This document shows, one piece after another, positions 31,031 through 41,275 of a stretch of DNA of 64,000 nucleotides (positions are counted from its first letter, which is position 1; every line of letters begins with the position of its first letter). The DNA lies in assembly GCF_016093295.1 (NCBI RefSeq), contig NZ_JAEDAL010000004.1, positions 1 through 64,000 on the forward strand, given 5' to 3'. Source of the DNA: Inhella gelatinilytica. GTDB lineage: Bacteria; Pseudomonadota; Gammaproteobacteria; Burkholderiales; Burkholderiaceae_C. The position numbers and the translations under genes were made by a program. The notes under the pieces were generated by a model that saw only the letters and a program-made list of their open reading frames with translations, ran no database searches and was not told the origin of the DNA.

Positions 31031-31665
31031 ACGGTCGGCGCGGGCTCCTGGTGTTTGTCATGATCCTTGGGCTGACACCGCCGGTTTGGAGCCAATCTCC
31101 TGCGCCCGCCGCGACTCCCGTGCTACCCAGTACCAAGGCCTGGTCTCAACTCTCAACGCAACAACGTGCTGTGCTGGCTCCGCTGTCTGAAGACTGGGCG
31201 GAGTTGCCGGCCGCCTCTCAGCACAAGTGGTTGCAAGTGGCGGCTCGATTCCACGAACTGGACGCAGCCGAGCAGGGCCGGGTTCGACACCGCATGGCGG
31301 AGTGGGCGCACATGAGCCCGCAGGAGCGTTTGAAGGCCCGAATTGGCTGGCATGAAGCCCAGCGTGTCGCCCCGGAACAGCGGCAGTCCAAATGGGAGCG
31401 CTACCAAGCCCTCCCGCCCGACGAGCGTGCAGCCCTGCAAGAGCGCGCCGCACAACGCCTGTCGAAAGCTACCGCGCCGAACCTCCCCAATCCTGGCACC
31501 AGCCCCAGTTCTTTGATGGTGCGCGCGCGCGCCGGAGCGACGACCGTCCCCATCACGCGACGCGCGCCGCCCGCCACTGTTCCGCCCCGCCCCCTCACCC
31601 TGGCCGGCGTGGACCCAACAACGCTGTTGCCCCGGCCACCGGCGGCGCCCGCCAGTCAGCCATGA
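31027..31665 (+). CDS. DUF3106 family exported protein
   Basis: A 212-residue protein with an N-terminal signal peptide (GLLVFVMILGLTPPVWSQ). The mature part repeats a pattern of W/L-x-x-L-P and Arg/Glu-rich helices (LPPDERAALQERAAQRL) typical of DUF3106. A Pro/Arg-rich tail ends it. Function unknown; periplasmic by prediction. It overlaps both neighbours. Confidence 0.82.
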   Translation: MNGRRGLLVFVMILGLTPPVWSQSPAPAATPVLPSTKAWSQLSTQQRAVLAPLSEDWAELPAASQHKWLQVAARFHELDAAEQGRVRHRMAEWAHMSPQERLKARIGWHEAQRVAPEQRQSKWERYQALPPDERAALQERAAQRLSKATAPNLPNPGTSPSSLMVRARAGATTVPITRRAPPATVPPRPLTLAGVDPTTLLPRPPAAPASQP

Positions 31666-32201
31666 ACCCTGCGGCTGGATTTTCGACGCCCCCACTGCGT
31701 CGCCGCTTGGCCTGCCTGCTGTACGAAGGGATGTTGGTTTTCGGCCTTTTGATGGTCACGGGTTTCCTCCATGCCCTGGTCACCCAGCAGCCCTATGTGC
31801 CTGGTGACAACCACGGTGCCGGATGGGTGGCGTTGGCCGCGATGGCGCTCTACTTCGTCTGGTTTTGGCACCACGGCCAAACCTTGGCCATGAAGACTTG
31901 GTTCATCACCGTGCAAGACGTCCGCACCGGGCAACCGCCCCATTGGCTGCGAGCATTGGCACGCTTCGCCGGGGCGTGGCTCATGATCTTGCCGGCATTG
32001 GCGCTGGTCAGCCTGCTGGGCCTGATCAGTCCGCGCAGCGGGGTCTATGCTGCGGTTGCACTCAACGTCCTGGTGTACGCAGGGTTGAGCGTGTGGCTAC
32101 CCGGGCGTCAGTTTCTGCACGATTGGCTGGCGGGCACAGCCTTAGTCGACCTCCGACGCCAGCCCTTGACAACGCCCGAGCCCGGGCGCCCCCCTCTTTA
32201 A
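31662..32201 (+). CDS. RDD family membrane protein
   Basis: A 179-residue integral membrane protein with three to four hydrophobic helices. The family Arg and Asp-Asp pattern is seen at PPLRRRLACLLYEGM and VQDVRTGQPPHWLRA. ATG 31662 overlaps the DUF3106 stop (ATGA). RDD proteins have been proposed as transporters, but the role here is unknown. It closes the sigma-factor operon and converges on glnB. Confidence 0.85.
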   Translation: MNPAAGFSTPPLRRRLACLLYEGMLVFGLLMVTGFLHALVTQQPYVPGDNHGAGWVALAAMALYFVWFWHHGQTLAMKTWFITVQDVRTGQPPHWLRALARFAGAWLMILPALALVSLLGLISPRSGVYAAVALNVLVYAGLSVWLPGRQFLHDWLAGTALVDLRRQPLTTPEPGRPPL

Positions 32202-32235
32202 CCAAGGGCCCTGGAGAGCCCCCATGTGAAAGGGC

Positions 32236-32595
<360 letters not shown>

Positions 32596-32600
32596 TTAAT

Positions 32601-34277
32601 TTAAGCACGGAAGCGATTGGTGATTGGATAGCGCCAATCTCGGCCAAAGCTCCGGTGCGTGATGCGAATCCCAATGGGTGCTTGACGCCGTTTGTACTCG
32701 TTCAGTTGGATCAGCCGTGTAACCCGCTCCACCGCCGCCGGCGGGAATCCTTCGTCCAGCAAGTCTTGGATCGAGGCGTCTTCTTCCATATAGCGGGCCA
32801 AGATGGCGTCCAGCAAGGCGTAGGGCGGCAAGCTGTCCTCATCTTTTTGGTCGGGACGCAGCTCCGCCGATGGTGGTCGATCAATGATCCGTTCGGGAAT
32901 AACAGGGCCCACCGTACCATCCGCCCGCTGCGAGGGCTGCCGGTTTCTCCACCTCGCCAATTCAAACACCAGCGTCTTGGCCACATCCTTGATCACCGCG
33001 AAGCCCCCCGCCATGTCGCCATAGAGGGTGCAGTAACCCGTGGCCATTTCACTCTTGTTCCCGGTGGTCAGCACCAACGCCCCAAACTTATTGGAGAGCG
33101 CCATCAGCAGCGTGCCTCGAATCCGAGCCTGCAAGTTTTCTTCCGTGGTGTCCGGTCGACACTCCTCAAACTGCGGTGCCAGCGCGGTATTAAAGCCCTC
33201 GAAGAGGGGAGCAATGGAGATTTCGTCATAGCGCACACCGACACGCTCCGCCATGTCTCGGGCATCGATCCAAGAGATATCGGCGGTGTAGGGTGAGGGC
33301 ATCATGACCGCTCGTACACGCTCGGGCCCCAACGCGTCCACAGCAATCGCCAACACCAAGGCCGAATCGATGCCGCCCGACAAGCCAATCACCGCCCCAG
33401 GGAATCCGTTCTTTCCGATGTAGTCGCGCACCCCCAGAACCAGAGCCATCCACACTTGCTCCAGCGGTTCTGGAACGGGGGTAACCTGCCCCTGTGGCAC
33501 CAGATCAAAGTCGACCAGCCAGACGACCTCTGTGCCCATGGGCGCCCGGGCCACCAGGGACCCGCTGGCATCCACCGCAAACGAAGCCCCATCGAACACC
33601 ACTTCGTCCTGTCCGCCCACCATGTGGGCATACACCAAGGGACGATCGACGCGCTTGGCCACGGCGACCATTCGAGCCTCTCGCTCGCCCACCTTGCCCT
33701 GGTGAAAAGGCGACGCATTGATCACGGCCAGGAGGTCGGCGCCCCCTGCGCAGGCGGCATCCACGGGCTCGTCCAACCACGCGTCCTCACAGATCAGCAG
33801 CCCTATCTTGCGGCCCGCCACCTCAAACACCAGGGGACCCCATCCCGCATCCCGGCCACTCACGAAATAGCGGCGCTCATCAAAAACTTGGTAGTTGGGC
33901 AATTCCCGCTTCGCATAGCGGCCCACTTCCACCCCATCTTGAAGTACGGCGGCTGCGTTCAGCGCCGGGGCTTGCTGCTGCGAGCGCCCCCTCACTGAGG
34001 TTCCTGCCGCCATGGGTAAGCCCACCACAACGGTGAGGCCTTTGAGTGCACGCAGGTCTTGCGCCAATTGAGCGAGTTGCTGTTCACACGCCTGAAGAAA
34101 CCCGGGGCGCAACAACAAGTCTTCGGGGGGATATCCGCTCAGTGCAAGTTCGGGCGTCAAGAGCAACTGCGCCCCACGCCCATGCGCGTCTTGGGCTTGC
34201 GCCAAGATGCGGGCCGCATTGCCCGCCAAATCGCCCACCGTCACGTTTACCTGCCCGAGCGCAATCCGAAGGCTCAT
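32601..34277 (-). CDS. nadE: Glutamine-dependent NAD+ synthetase
   Basis: Last step of NAD synthesis, amidating nicotinic acid adenine dinucleotide with ammonia from glutamine. The 558-residue protein joins an N-terminal nitrilase-type glutaminase (Glu in ELALSGYPPED, Lys in KRELPNY, Cys in LICEDAW) to a C-terminal synthetase with the P-loop SGGIDSA. GGAGAG precedes ATG 34277. The downstream glnB may tune it, as PII is known to act on NAD synthetase in some bacteria. Confidence 0.96.
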   Translation of the reverse strand: MSLRIALGQVNVTVGDLAGNAARILAQAQDAHGRGAQLLLTPELALSGYPPEDLLLRPGFLQACEQQLAQLAQDLRALKGLTVVVGLPMAAGTSVRGRSQQQAPALNAAAVLQDGVEVGRYAKRELPNYQVFDERRYFVSGRDAGWGPLVFEVAGRKIGLLICEDAWLDEPVDAACAGGADLLAVINASPFHQGKVGEREARMVAVAKRVDRPLVYAHMVGGQDEVVFDGASFAVDASGSLVARAPMGTEVVWLVDFDLVPQGQVTPVPEPLEQVWMALVLGVRDYIGKNGFPGAVIGLSGGIDSALVLAIAVDALGPERVRAVMMPSPYTADISWIDARDMAERVGVRYDEISIAPLFEGFNTALAPQFEECRPDTTEENLQARIRGTLLMALSNKFGALVLTTGNKSEMATGYCTLYGDMAGGFAVIKDVAKTLVFELARWRNRQPSQRADGTVGPVIPERIIDRPPSAELRPDQKDEDSLPPYALLDAILARYMEEDASIQDLLDEGFPPAAVERVTRLIQLNEYKRRQAPIGIRITHRSFGRDWRYPITNRFRA

Positions 34278-34291
34278 GGTGTCTTGCTCTC

Positions 34292-34318
34292 CAAAAACAA
34301 AGGCGGCCGAAGCCGCCT
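34292..34318 (-). terminator. Rho-independent terminator after ppa
   Basis: AGGCGGC (34301-34307), CGAA loop, GCCGCCT (34312-34318). On the minus strand it is followed by TTTGTTTTT. It separates ppa from nadE. Confidence 0.85.
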
Positions 34319-34360
34319 CTCATCATGCCCGGGATTCAAGGCACGTTAACAAGGTCTAAC

Positions 34361-34903
34361 TCAAACGCCCTTCTTGCGCGCCACCCAAGCGGCCATGCCA
34401 TCGGTCACTTCTGTCATGGCACTCTCCGGCCCCTCCCACCCCTGTACCTTGACCCATTTGCCAGCTTCCAAGTCTTTGTAATGCTCAAAGAAATGCTGAA
34501 TGGCCCGCAGGCGAGTCGGATTCAGGTCCTCGGGACGGCGCCAGTTTTGATACAGCGGGAGCACTTTTTCGATGGGCACCGCGAGCAACTTGCTATCGCC
34601 GCCGGCCTCGTCTTCCATCTTGAGGACGCCAATGGGACGGCAGGTCACCACCACACCGGGGATCAACGGCACGGGTGTGATCACTAGCACATCAACCGGG
34701 TCCCCGTCTGCGGCGAGCGTTTGCGGGATGTAGCCGTAGTTGCACGGGTAGTGCATCGCCGTGCCCATGAAGCGATCCACGAACAAGGCCCCGGTGTCCT
34801 CATCGACCTCGTACTTGATGGGGTCACCGTTCATCGGAATTTCGATGATGACATTGAACTGCTCGGGCGCGTGGGCGCCGGGGGTCACGTTGTGCAGGCT
34901 CAT
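34361..34903 (-). CDS. ppa: Soluble inorganic pyrophosphatase
   Basis: Family I cytoplasmic pyrophosphatase, 180 residues from ATG 34903. The metal-binding motif DGDPVDVLV is present, with the surrounding Tyr and Lys residues ([11 protein letters not shown]). Nineteen codons upstream are open but lack homology. It is divergent from hppA, so the soluble and membrane pyrophosphatases sit side by side and share a 180-bp promoter region. Confidence 0.95.
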   Translation of the reverse strand: MSLHNVTPGAHAPEQFNVIIEIPMNGDPIKYEVDEDTGALFVDRFMGTAMHYPCNYGYIPQTLAADGDPVDVLVITPVPLIPGVVVTCRPIGVLKMEDEAGGDSKLLAVPIEKVLPLYQNWRRPEDLNPTRLRAIQHFFEHYKDLEAGKWVKVQGWEGPESAMTEVTDGMAAWVARKKGV

Positions 34904-35084
34904 GAATCGCTCTCGAGGGAAAACCCGGATTCTAGGGTCTGGCGTTCTTGATCCAGGCAATGCGGGTTATCCCGGCGACCGCTGGAAACTACTCACGAGT
35001 GCGGCCCGTGTCCTTCCCTAGGATCGCCGCGCGGCGCCGCATGGCGCTTTTGTTTTGTGTTCGAACATCGATGGAGTGGTTGGC

Positions 35085-37286
35085 ATGACAAACGATTGGG
35101 CGCTCATGGGTGCGCTGGCCTGCGGCCTCGCCGCAGTCATTTATGGATTCATCCAGCGAAGCTGGATCCTGTCGCAGAGTGCGGGCAATGACCGCATGCA
35201 AGAAATCGCGACAGCCATTCAACAAGGGGCCGCGGCCTATCTCGGACGTCAGTACCGCACCATCGGAATCGTGGGTGTGGTGCTGGCCGTCGCTATTGGT
35301 GCTTTTTTGGGCACCAAGACGGCCATCGGCTTCGTGGTCGGTGCCGTGCTCTCGGGGGTTTGCGGCTTCATCGGCATGAACATTTCGGTGCGCGCCAATG
35401 TGCGTACGGCACAGGCCGCGACCCAAGGCATTGGTGCCGCGCTGGACGTCGCCTTTAAGGGCGGTGCGATCACCGGCATGCTGGTGGTGGGCCTGGGGCT
35501 CTTGGGCGTTGGGGGCTTCTTCTACGCCATCACTGGCGGCACGGGCGCCACCAGTGAGGCGCTGAAGCCCATGCTGGGTCTGGCCTTCGGCTCCTCACTG
35601 ATTTCGATCTTCGCGCGCCTGGGTGGCGGCATCTTTACCAAAGGCGCCGATGTCGGTGCCGACTTGGTGGGCAAGGTTGAGGCCGGCATTCCCGAGGATG
35701 ACCCCCGCAACCCGGCAGTGATTGCCGACAACGTGGGCGACAACGTGGGCGATTGCGCGGGGATGGCCGCTGATCTGTTTGAAACCTATGCTGTGACCCT
35801 TATCGCCGCGATGGCCTTGGGGGCCCTGATGGTCAAGGGTGATGCAGCGCTGACCGGCGTGATCTACCCGCTCGCCTTGGGTGGCGTGTCGATCTTGGCA
35901 TCGATCATTGGCTGTTTCTTTGTGAAGGCCAGCCCGGGCATGAAGAATGTGATGCCGGCGCTCTACAAAGGCTTGATCGTCGCGGGCGTACTCAGCGCCG
36001 GCGCTTTCTTTTTGGTCACCAAAGCGATGTTCCCGGCTGACGTCATGCTGGCGGGCGGGCAAACGGCCAACGCGATGTCGCTGTTCGGTGCCTGCCTGGT
36101 CGGTCTGGTGCTGACGGCTGCCATGGTGTGGATCACCGAGTACTACACCGGCACCCAGTACCACCCTGTTCAGCATGTGGCTCAGGCTTCGACCACCGGC
36201 CACGGCACCAACGTGATCGCCGGGCTCGGTGTCTCGATGAAGTCCACGGCTTGGCCTGTGATCTTTGTGTGCGCAGCCATTGCGGTGGCCTACCAACTGG
36301 CCGGTCTTTATGGCATTGCGGTGGCGGCCACCTCCATGCTCAGCATGGCCGGCATCATCGTCGCGCTGGACGCCTACGGTCCCATCACCGACAACGCCGG
36401 CGGCATTGCCGAGATGAGCGAATTGCCCGCCAGCGTTCGGGATGTGACCGACCCGCTGGATGCAGTGGGCAACACCACCAAGGCGGTCACCAAGGGCTAT
36501 GCCATTGGTTCTGCCGGTCTGGCCGCTCTGGTTCTGTTCGCGGACTACACACATGCCCTGGAAGCGCGTGGCATGGCCTTGGCGTTTGACCTAGCCGACC
36601 ACAAAGTCATCATCGGCCTGTTCATTGGCGGCTTGATTCCCTACCTCTTTGGCGCCATGGCCATGGAAGCGGTCGGCCGCGCTGCCGGTGCCGTGGTCGT
36701 CGAGGTGCGCAAGCAATTTGCCGATGGCCAGATCATGGCGGGTAAGCGCAAACCGGACTACAGCGCGGCCGTCGACATGCTGACCAGCGCCGCGATCAAA
36801 GAAATGATTGTCCCGTCGCTCCTGCCGGTGGCAGCCCCCATCATCGTGGGTTTGGTGCTCGGCCCGGCCGCCTTGGGTGGCTTGTTGATGGGCACCATCG
36901 TCACCGGTTTGTTCGTGGGTATCTCGATGTGCACCGGCGGTGGTGCCTGGGACAACGCCAAGAAACTCATCGAAGAAGGCTTCAAGGATGACGCGGGCGT
37001 CATCCACAAGAAAGGTGGCGAAGCCCATAAGGCGGCAGTGACCGGTGATACGGTGGGTGACCCCTACAAAGACACCGCCGGCCCGGCCGTGAACCCGCTG
37101 ATCAAGATCATCAACATCGTGGCCCTGCTCATCGTGCCCTTGCTGCCCATGACGGCCAGCAAGCCGGTGGTGGCCGAGCCGCATGCGGCAGCAGCGCCCG
37201 CTGCGGCAGCCTCGGAGCAAGCCAGCGTGCCCGCGCTGCCTGTTGCACCGGCGGCGACCGCAGCCAGCGAAGCGGCCTCGCAATAA
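35085..37286 (+). CDS. hppA: Membrane proton-pumping pyrophosphatase
   Basis: Integral membrane enzyme coupling pyrophosphate hydrolysis to proton export, 733 residues with about 16 helices. The substrate loop is seen in [17 protein letters not shown] and [11 protein letters not shown]. The motif GNTTKA marks the potassium-independent type (Lys where potassium-dependent enzymes have Ala). ATG 35085 has GGAG eight bases upstream; ten more codons upstream are open. The last about 35 residues are an Ala/Pro-rich tail unlike the core family. Confidence 0.95.
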   Translation: MTNDWALMGALACGLAAVIYGFIQRSWILSQSAGNDRMQEIATAIQQGAAAYLGRQYRTIGIVGVVLAVAIGAFLGTKTAIGFVVGAVLSGVCGFIGMNISVRANVRTAQAATQGIGAALDVAFKGGAITGMLVVGLGLLGVGGFFYAITGGTGATSEALKPMLGLAFGSSLISIFARLGGGIFTKGADVGADLVGKVEAGIPEDDPRNPAVIADNVGDNVGDCAGMAADLFETYAVTLIAAMALGALMVKGDAALTGVIYPLALGGVSILASIIGCFFVKASPGMKNVMPALYKGLIVAGVLSAGAFFLVTKAMFPADVMLAGGQTANAMSLFGACLVGLVLTAAMVWITEYYTGTQYHPVQHVAQASTTGHGTNVIAGLGVSMKSTAWPVIFVCAAIAVAYQLAGLYGIAVAATSMLSMAGIIVALDAYGPITDNAGGIAEMSELPASVRDVTDPLDAVGNTTKAVTKGYAIGSAGLAALVLFADYTHALEARGMALAFDLADHKVIIGLFIGGLIPYLFGAMAMEAVGRAAGAVVVEVRKQFADGQIMAGKRKPDYSAAVDMLTSAAIKEMIVPSLLPVAAPIIVGLVLGPAALGGLLMGTIVTGLFVGISMCTGGGAWDNAKKLIEEGFKDDAGVIHKKGGEAHKAAVTGDTVGDPYKDTAGPAVNPLIKIINIVALLIVPLLPMTASKPVVAEPHAAAAPAAAASEQASVPALPVAPAATAASEAASQ

Positions 37287-37302
37287 GGCCTCTGCTCGTG
37301 GC

Positions 37303-37330
37303 AAATGCCCGCTTCGGCGGGCATTTTTTT
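37303..37330 (+). terminator. Rho-independent terminator after hppA
   Basis: AAATGCCCGC (37303-37312), TTCG loop, GCGGGCATTT (37317-37326) and a T-run to 37330. Very strong tetraloop terminator. Confidence 0.92.
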
Positions 37331-37356
37331 TGACGCTCGCCGCCACAATCTTGCCA

Positions 37357-38244
37357 ATGGCTTCTGCTGCATCCAAACCCGTAATGAACCCCCAGCTCTG
37401 GCGGCTGGAGGCTGCACGACGTCGTCGTCAGTTGGAGGAGTTGCAGACCTACCTACTGCGGATGGAAGCGGAATTTCAGGACTTGGAGCGACAGGTCCTG
37501 AGTTTTCAAGCTGCCTACCGTCAGCAGCTCGGAGCCGCCTGGAAAGAAGTGGAGCAGCTACAAGGGGATTTGCTCCACATTTTGGAAGAGCTGTCCCGCG
37601 CACAAGGACTGGAGTCCCCGGCCGTGCCTCCGCAGCGCAAGCACCAAACGCTGCCTCAGCTGCCCCCAGCCGTCGCTTGGCCCACGCCCCCCCCCTTCGA
37701 GAGCGAGTTAATCGCGCCCTCACTGAAAGATTTGCACCGGCGTGCCGCCATGCGGTTGCACCCCGATCGCGCCACCGATCCTGAAGACCGCATCCGGCGC
37801 GAGGCGTTGATGCGCGACGCCAATCTTGCCTACGCTGACCATGACCGCGCCACCCTCGAAGCGCTGCTCATCGCCTCGGGGGAGTCACCACAGCGATTGG
37901 GTGGGTTCGATGTCCGTGCCCACTGGCAATGGCTCGAGCGCTGTGAGCATCTGGCACAGGGGCGAATGCGCATCCTGCGGGCGCACCTCGTCGCGCTGCG
38001 GCAGCACCCGGTGACCATCCTGGCCGAACACGTTGACCGTGCGCGCGGGCGCGGTCTAGACGCCCTCGCGGTGATGCATTCCGTGCTGAGGTTACAAGTC
38101 CAGGAGTTGACGCAGCAGCTGTACATTGCGCGTCGCATTCCCGCACGGAGTACGCTGGCGATTGAGTTCATCGCACAGTGGCAACGACGATGGGGGCAGG
38201 AGCCACGCCACACACCAGAAGCGGAGCAGAGCACAAGCGCCTGA
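37357..38244 (+). CDS. J-domain-like protein with N-terminal coiled coil
   Basis: A 295-residue protein of unknown function. Residues about 15-85 are a charged coiled coil (RRRRQLEELQTYLLRMEAEF). A partial J-domain follows, with the DnaK-activating HPD at 135-137 (RRAAMRLHPDRATDPEDR). The C-terminal 120 residues are helical and Arg-rich. J-domains are usually at the N-terminus, so the central place is unusual. CACAATC lies six bases before ATG 37357 and may be a -10 for a nearly leaderless message. ATG 37384 is an alternative start. Confidence 0.75.
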   Translation: MASAASKPVMNPQLWRLEAARRRRQLEELQTYLLRMEAEFQDLERQVLSFQAAYRQQLGAAWKEVEQLQGDLLHILEELSRAQGLESPAVPPQRKHQTLPQLPPAVAWPTPPPFESELIAPSLKDLHRRAAMRLHPDRATDPEDRIRREALMRDANLAYADHDRATLEALLIASGESPQRLGGFDVRAHWQWLERCEHLAQGRMRILRAHLVALRQHPVTILAEHVDRARGRGLDALAVMHSVLRLQVQELTQQLYIARRIPARSTLAIEFIAQWQRRWGQEPRHTPEAEQSTSA

Positions 38245-38357
38245 TATGGACTAATGTCGACGGGCTGCGTGGGCGGACTTGGTTGCTCCAACGGTGTCCT
38301 GAAGCCCAGAACAGCTAAAGCCCGGAATCTTTCGACTCCAGGCTTTCGCGTTTTTCT
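38245..38357. other. Convergent intergenic gap
   Basis: About 110 bases between two converging genes. AAAGCC and GGCTTT around 38308-38353 with a following T-run (GTTTTTCTC) could form a weak terminator for the J-domain gene. Nothing else is seen. Confidence 0.3.
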
Positions 38358-39011
38358 CTATGGTCTGTCAAACACCTCAGCCGGCGCACAGCGCAGCAGT
38401 TGGCCAGCCTCCTGCACAGGGGCGGCAAGCCATGCGTTCCAGTCTGCAGGCTCCAACACACACACCATGCGCTTGTCTTGGGCGTCCGGTGGCAGCTTGG
38501 GGTCGGGTTTGTGCATGCGCCCCATGAGCGAATGACCATCGGCATTGATGGTCAGCATGGTGTAGCTCTCGTGAACCTCGCCGGTCGCCTTGTCCACCCA
38601 GGTCGCCCACAGGCCGGCGAGGCCAAACGGATCACCATCTGCCCGCTTGAACCGCCACCACACGTTGCGGCCGGTCTCCCAGCAGGGCTCCCAAAAAGCC
38701 TGGACCGGGATGATGCAGCGCTGCCCGCGCGCCCAGGGCGCCTTGAAACTGGCCTTGTTGGCTAGCTCCTCGCTGCGCGCGTTGTTGGTGCTGTAAGGCA
38801 GGGTGGCTGTCTTGGCAAACCATGGGATCAGCCCCCACTGGCCCACGACCAGCTCCGTGCTGTAGTCGGTCTCAGCCCGGGCCCTGCGAATAAAGGGGCC
38901 CTGACCTCGCGGGAACAACTCTGGGAGCCACCATTTGGGCTGATTATGTCGACCGATGTGCCAAAGGCGCTCAATTTCGGCAACGTGGGGTGGGACGTAG
39001 CGATTGCACAT
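38358..39011 (-). CDS. SRAP (SOS response-associated peptidase/HMCES) protein
   Basis: Protein of the YedK/HMCES family that crosslinks to abasic sites in single-stranded DNA to protect them. The 217-residue frame starts at ATG 39011 as MCNRY, so Cys2 becomes the N-terminal nucleophile after Met removal, as the family requires; 36 open codons upstream are discarded for this reason. The Asn of NNARSEELA, the Glu of QAFWEPCW and the His of GHSLMGRMHKPD are in place. It lies just outside the left end of the tRNA-Pro element. Confidence 0.9.
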   Translation of the reverse strand: MCNRYVPPHVAEIERLWHIGRHNQPKWWLPELFPRGQGPFIRRARAETDYSTELVVGQWGLIPWFAKTATLPYSTNNARSEELANKASFKAPWARGQRCIIPVQAFWEPCWETGRNVWWRFKRADGDPFGLAGLWATWVDKATGEVHESYTMLTINADGHSLMGRMHKPDPKLPPDAQDKRMVCVLEPADWNAWLAAPVQEAGQLLRCAPAEVFDRP

Positions 39012-39125
39012 GGGGCATTGGAACCTGCGGGAGCAGATGCGGATCGCAGCTGCAGCGAATCTTGTCACCAGCTTGGCGACTAAGCAAAACGCAAATGGTG
39101 ACCAAACGGTGACCAGCAACCTAGA

Positions 39126-39225
39126 AAAGCAAAAGGCCCAACATCTTGCGATGCTGGGCCTAAGCCGTTTTCTCTATGGTCGGGGTGGCGGGATTCGAAC
39201 TCGCTACCCCTTGCACCCCATGCAA
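39126..39225 (-). repeat. Left attachment repeat (3' half of tRNA-Pro plus terminator)
   Basis: 100-bp direct repeat, identical to 49584-49683 except for one base (T at 39205, G at 49663). It contains bases 39177-39225 of the tRNA-Pro 3' part including CCA, and the tRNA terminator hairpin at about 39134-39161. No 5' tRNA half follows at 39226, so this copy is not a gene. Confidence 0.93.
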
Positions 39226-39346
39226 TACGGGATGCGTTTTCATCCGCCCAAACTGCCGCCAGACCGCCGCTCAAATCGTTATAAATCAATAACTTGCTGA
39301 TTCTGAGGCTCCACAAGGACCCACTTGGCTACACTAGCAACCGCCA

Positions 39347-39372
39347 AGTTGTAGTCACCGAGTAGTCACCAG
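39347..39372 (+). promoter_or_regulatory. Candidate integrase arm-type binding sites upstream of int
   Basis: Two direct copies of GTAGTCACC, 2 bases apart, end 8 bases before the integrase ATG. The whole 26-base string is repeated exactly at 49549-49574 near the right attachment site. A related pair, GGTGACC-AAAC-GGTGACC, lies outside the left repeat at about 39097-39114. Such repeats fit integrase or excisionase arm sites. Confidence 0.5.
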
Positions 39373-39380
39373 GAGCCTTT

Positions 39381-40877
39381 ATGCCCATCACCCCGCTGCA
39401 GATGGAAGCGACGCCGCAAGCCAAGGAGCAATGGTTCACGGAGTCCCTAGGCCGTGGGTTCGGGACGTTTCTGGGGCGAATCACTCCGGCGGGAGAGCGG
39501 CGCTTCTACTTTCGGTACACAGACGCAGAGCGGCGGCAGCATCGCCTTCTAATTGGCGCCTACGGGCCGGGTGGGCTGACAGTGGCGCAAGCTCGGGTCA
39601 AGGCGCGGGAACTGTCCGCGCTCTACCAATCGGGCACACGCGACCTGCGGGCGCACTTCGAAGCCCAGGCCGCCGCCCAGCAGGCAGCGCAAGAAGCCGA
39701 GCGGCTGGCGGCTGAAGCCGAGGCACGGCGCCTGCAAGAAGCGGCCGAACAGGAAGCCCGGGAGCGCGAAAGGCGCCTGACCGTGCGCCAACTGTTCGAA
39801 CGCTGGCGCAGCACGGAACTGAGGCCGCACACCGGCGCCGATGGAAAACGTCAGGGCCGCAAGGATGGCGGCGCCTATGTGGCCGCCCAATTCGAGCGCC
39901 ATGTTTTCCCCACCATTGGCGCCCTGCCCGTGGCCGAACTCACCCGCGCCGACCTCATGGCCGTGCTGGACGCCCGCAAAGCCGCCGGCACGCTGCGCAC
40001 TGCCAATGTGCTGTTCACCGATCTGCGGCAAATGCTGGCCTTCGCGCGGGACCGGGATCTGATCGCAACCGATCCCCTGGCAGGGCTGAAACGCACCAAG
40101 ATCGGCGGCAAGGACACCGAGCGCGAGCGGGTGCTGAAGGATGACGAATTGCGCCTGCTGCTGCAAGCCATCCCCAATGCCCGCCTGCACCCCCGCACCG
40201 CCTTGGCCCTGCACCTAATCCTGGCCACCGGCTGCCGCGTGGGCGAAATGATGGGCGCCGTCTGGGCCGATGCCATCGGCAAAGGCAAAGGCGACGCCAA
40301 GGCCCTTCGCGCCACCGCTGAAGCCGCCGAAACCAAATTCGGCATCGTGGACTTGGCCGCCGGCACTTGGTATCTGCCGGACACCAAGAACCAGCGAGAC
40401 CACACCATTCACCTGAGCAGCTACGCGCGCCAGCACCTGCAAGCCCTGGCTGAACTGCGCGAGCTGACCCCAGATGGCACGCCTTGCCCCTGGCTTTTCC
40501 CAGACCGCAACCGGCTCCAGCCCGTTTGCGTCAAGAGCCTAAGCAAACAGATTGCCGACCGCCAGCGCCCAGAAGGCGAGCGCCTGAGCCGCCGCGCCAA
40601 GAACACCGAGGGATTAAGCCTGCCCGGTGGCAAGTGGACACCCCACGACCTCCGCCGCAGCGCTGCCACGGCCATGGCCCGGCTGGGCATCTCAACTGAC
40701 GTGATCGACGAGTGCCTAAACCACAAGCTGCAGAGCAAGGTGGCCCGGGTCTACATCCATGACCGCAGGGAGGCGGATCAAGCGCGGGCATTTGAAGCCC
40801 TTGGGGCCATCCTCTTGAAACTGGCAGACACCGCTCTGCCGCATGCCCCGAATGTTTTGCCCATTCGGGCCGCATAA
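39381..40877 (+). CDS. int: Tyrosine integrase of the tRNA-Pro element
   Basis: Site-specific recombinase of 498 residues. An N-terminal arm-binding domain of DUF4102 type is seen (FYFRYTDAERRQHRLLIGAY), then a long Ala/Glu/Arg coiled stretch at about 95-135, a core-binding domain and a catalytic domain with Arg in LATGCRVGEMMG, HDLRRSAATAMAR, the late LNH and Tyr in ARVYIHDR. It lies 155 bp inside the left repeat and reads into the element. It should drive integration at tRNA-Pro(GGG). Confidence 0.93.
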   Translation: MPITPLQMEATPQAKEQWFTESLGRGFGTFLGRITPAGERRFYFRYTDAERRQHRLLIGAYGPGGLTVAQARVKARELSALYQSGTRDLRAHFEAQAAAQQAAQEAERLAAEAEARRLQEAAEQEARERERRLTVRQLFERWRSTELRPHTGADGKRQGRKDGGAYVAAQFERHVFPTIGALPVAELTRADLMAVLDARKAAGTLRTANVLFTDLRQMLAFARDRDLIATDPLAGLKRTKIGGKDTERERVLKDDELRLLLQAIPNARLHPRTALALHLILATGCRVGEMMGAVWADAIGKGKGDAKALRATAEAAETKFGIVDLAAGTWYLPDTKNQRDHTIHLSSYARQHLQALAELRELTPDGTPCPWLFPDRNRLQPVCVKSLSKQIADRQRPEGERLSRRAKNTEGLSLPGGKWTPHDLRRSAATAMARLGISTDVIDECLNHKLQSKVARVYIHDRREADQARAFEALGAILLKLADTALPHAPNVLPIRAA

Positions 40878-41275
40878 GGTCGTCGCCCAGCTCGCAATTC
40901 AGCCGAGCCCGCGCTGAGTTCGTGCACCTAAGCCCCTGCATTCCAAGACGCGCCCTGGCCATCTCCCGAATCGAACATTTCGACCGAAATAACCAACCAA
41001 TTCAGTTGGTCATTCGAAAGGTTGACTTTCTGGTTTTTGCGGGGACACTTTTTTCACACGCTTGGATTCATCTAGTTGGATATGGCGCAAAGCCCCAAAA
41101 CACGACTCCAAACGGGTGAGGGGCCACCGTCGCCAAACAGTAGCCCCTCGGTGCGCCGGGCGCAAGTGTCAACTTTGAAGGGAAGACGCTTGTGAGCTTA
41201 CACCATGCAACTGGCAGCAAGCCATAGCAGGGTGTTGCGGCCCGACGCGTGAAAGCACTTTTACGCAACGGATTT
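40878..41275. other. Regulatory gap between integrase and AlpA-like gene
   Basis: About 400 bases without a credible gene. An inverted repeat ACCAAC-N7-GTTGGT at 40992-41010 stands before TTGACT (41022-41027), a possible -35, so an operator is likely. A stem GAGGGGC (41118-41124) and GCCCCTC (41143-41149) follows. Base composition drops here relative to the integrase gene. Confidence 0.4.

Noticed and set aside
40878-41275. CRISPR array or retron RNA in the gap after the integrase
   Set aside because: No regularly spaced repeats and no reverse transcriptase nearby; only one inverted repeat and one stem are visible.
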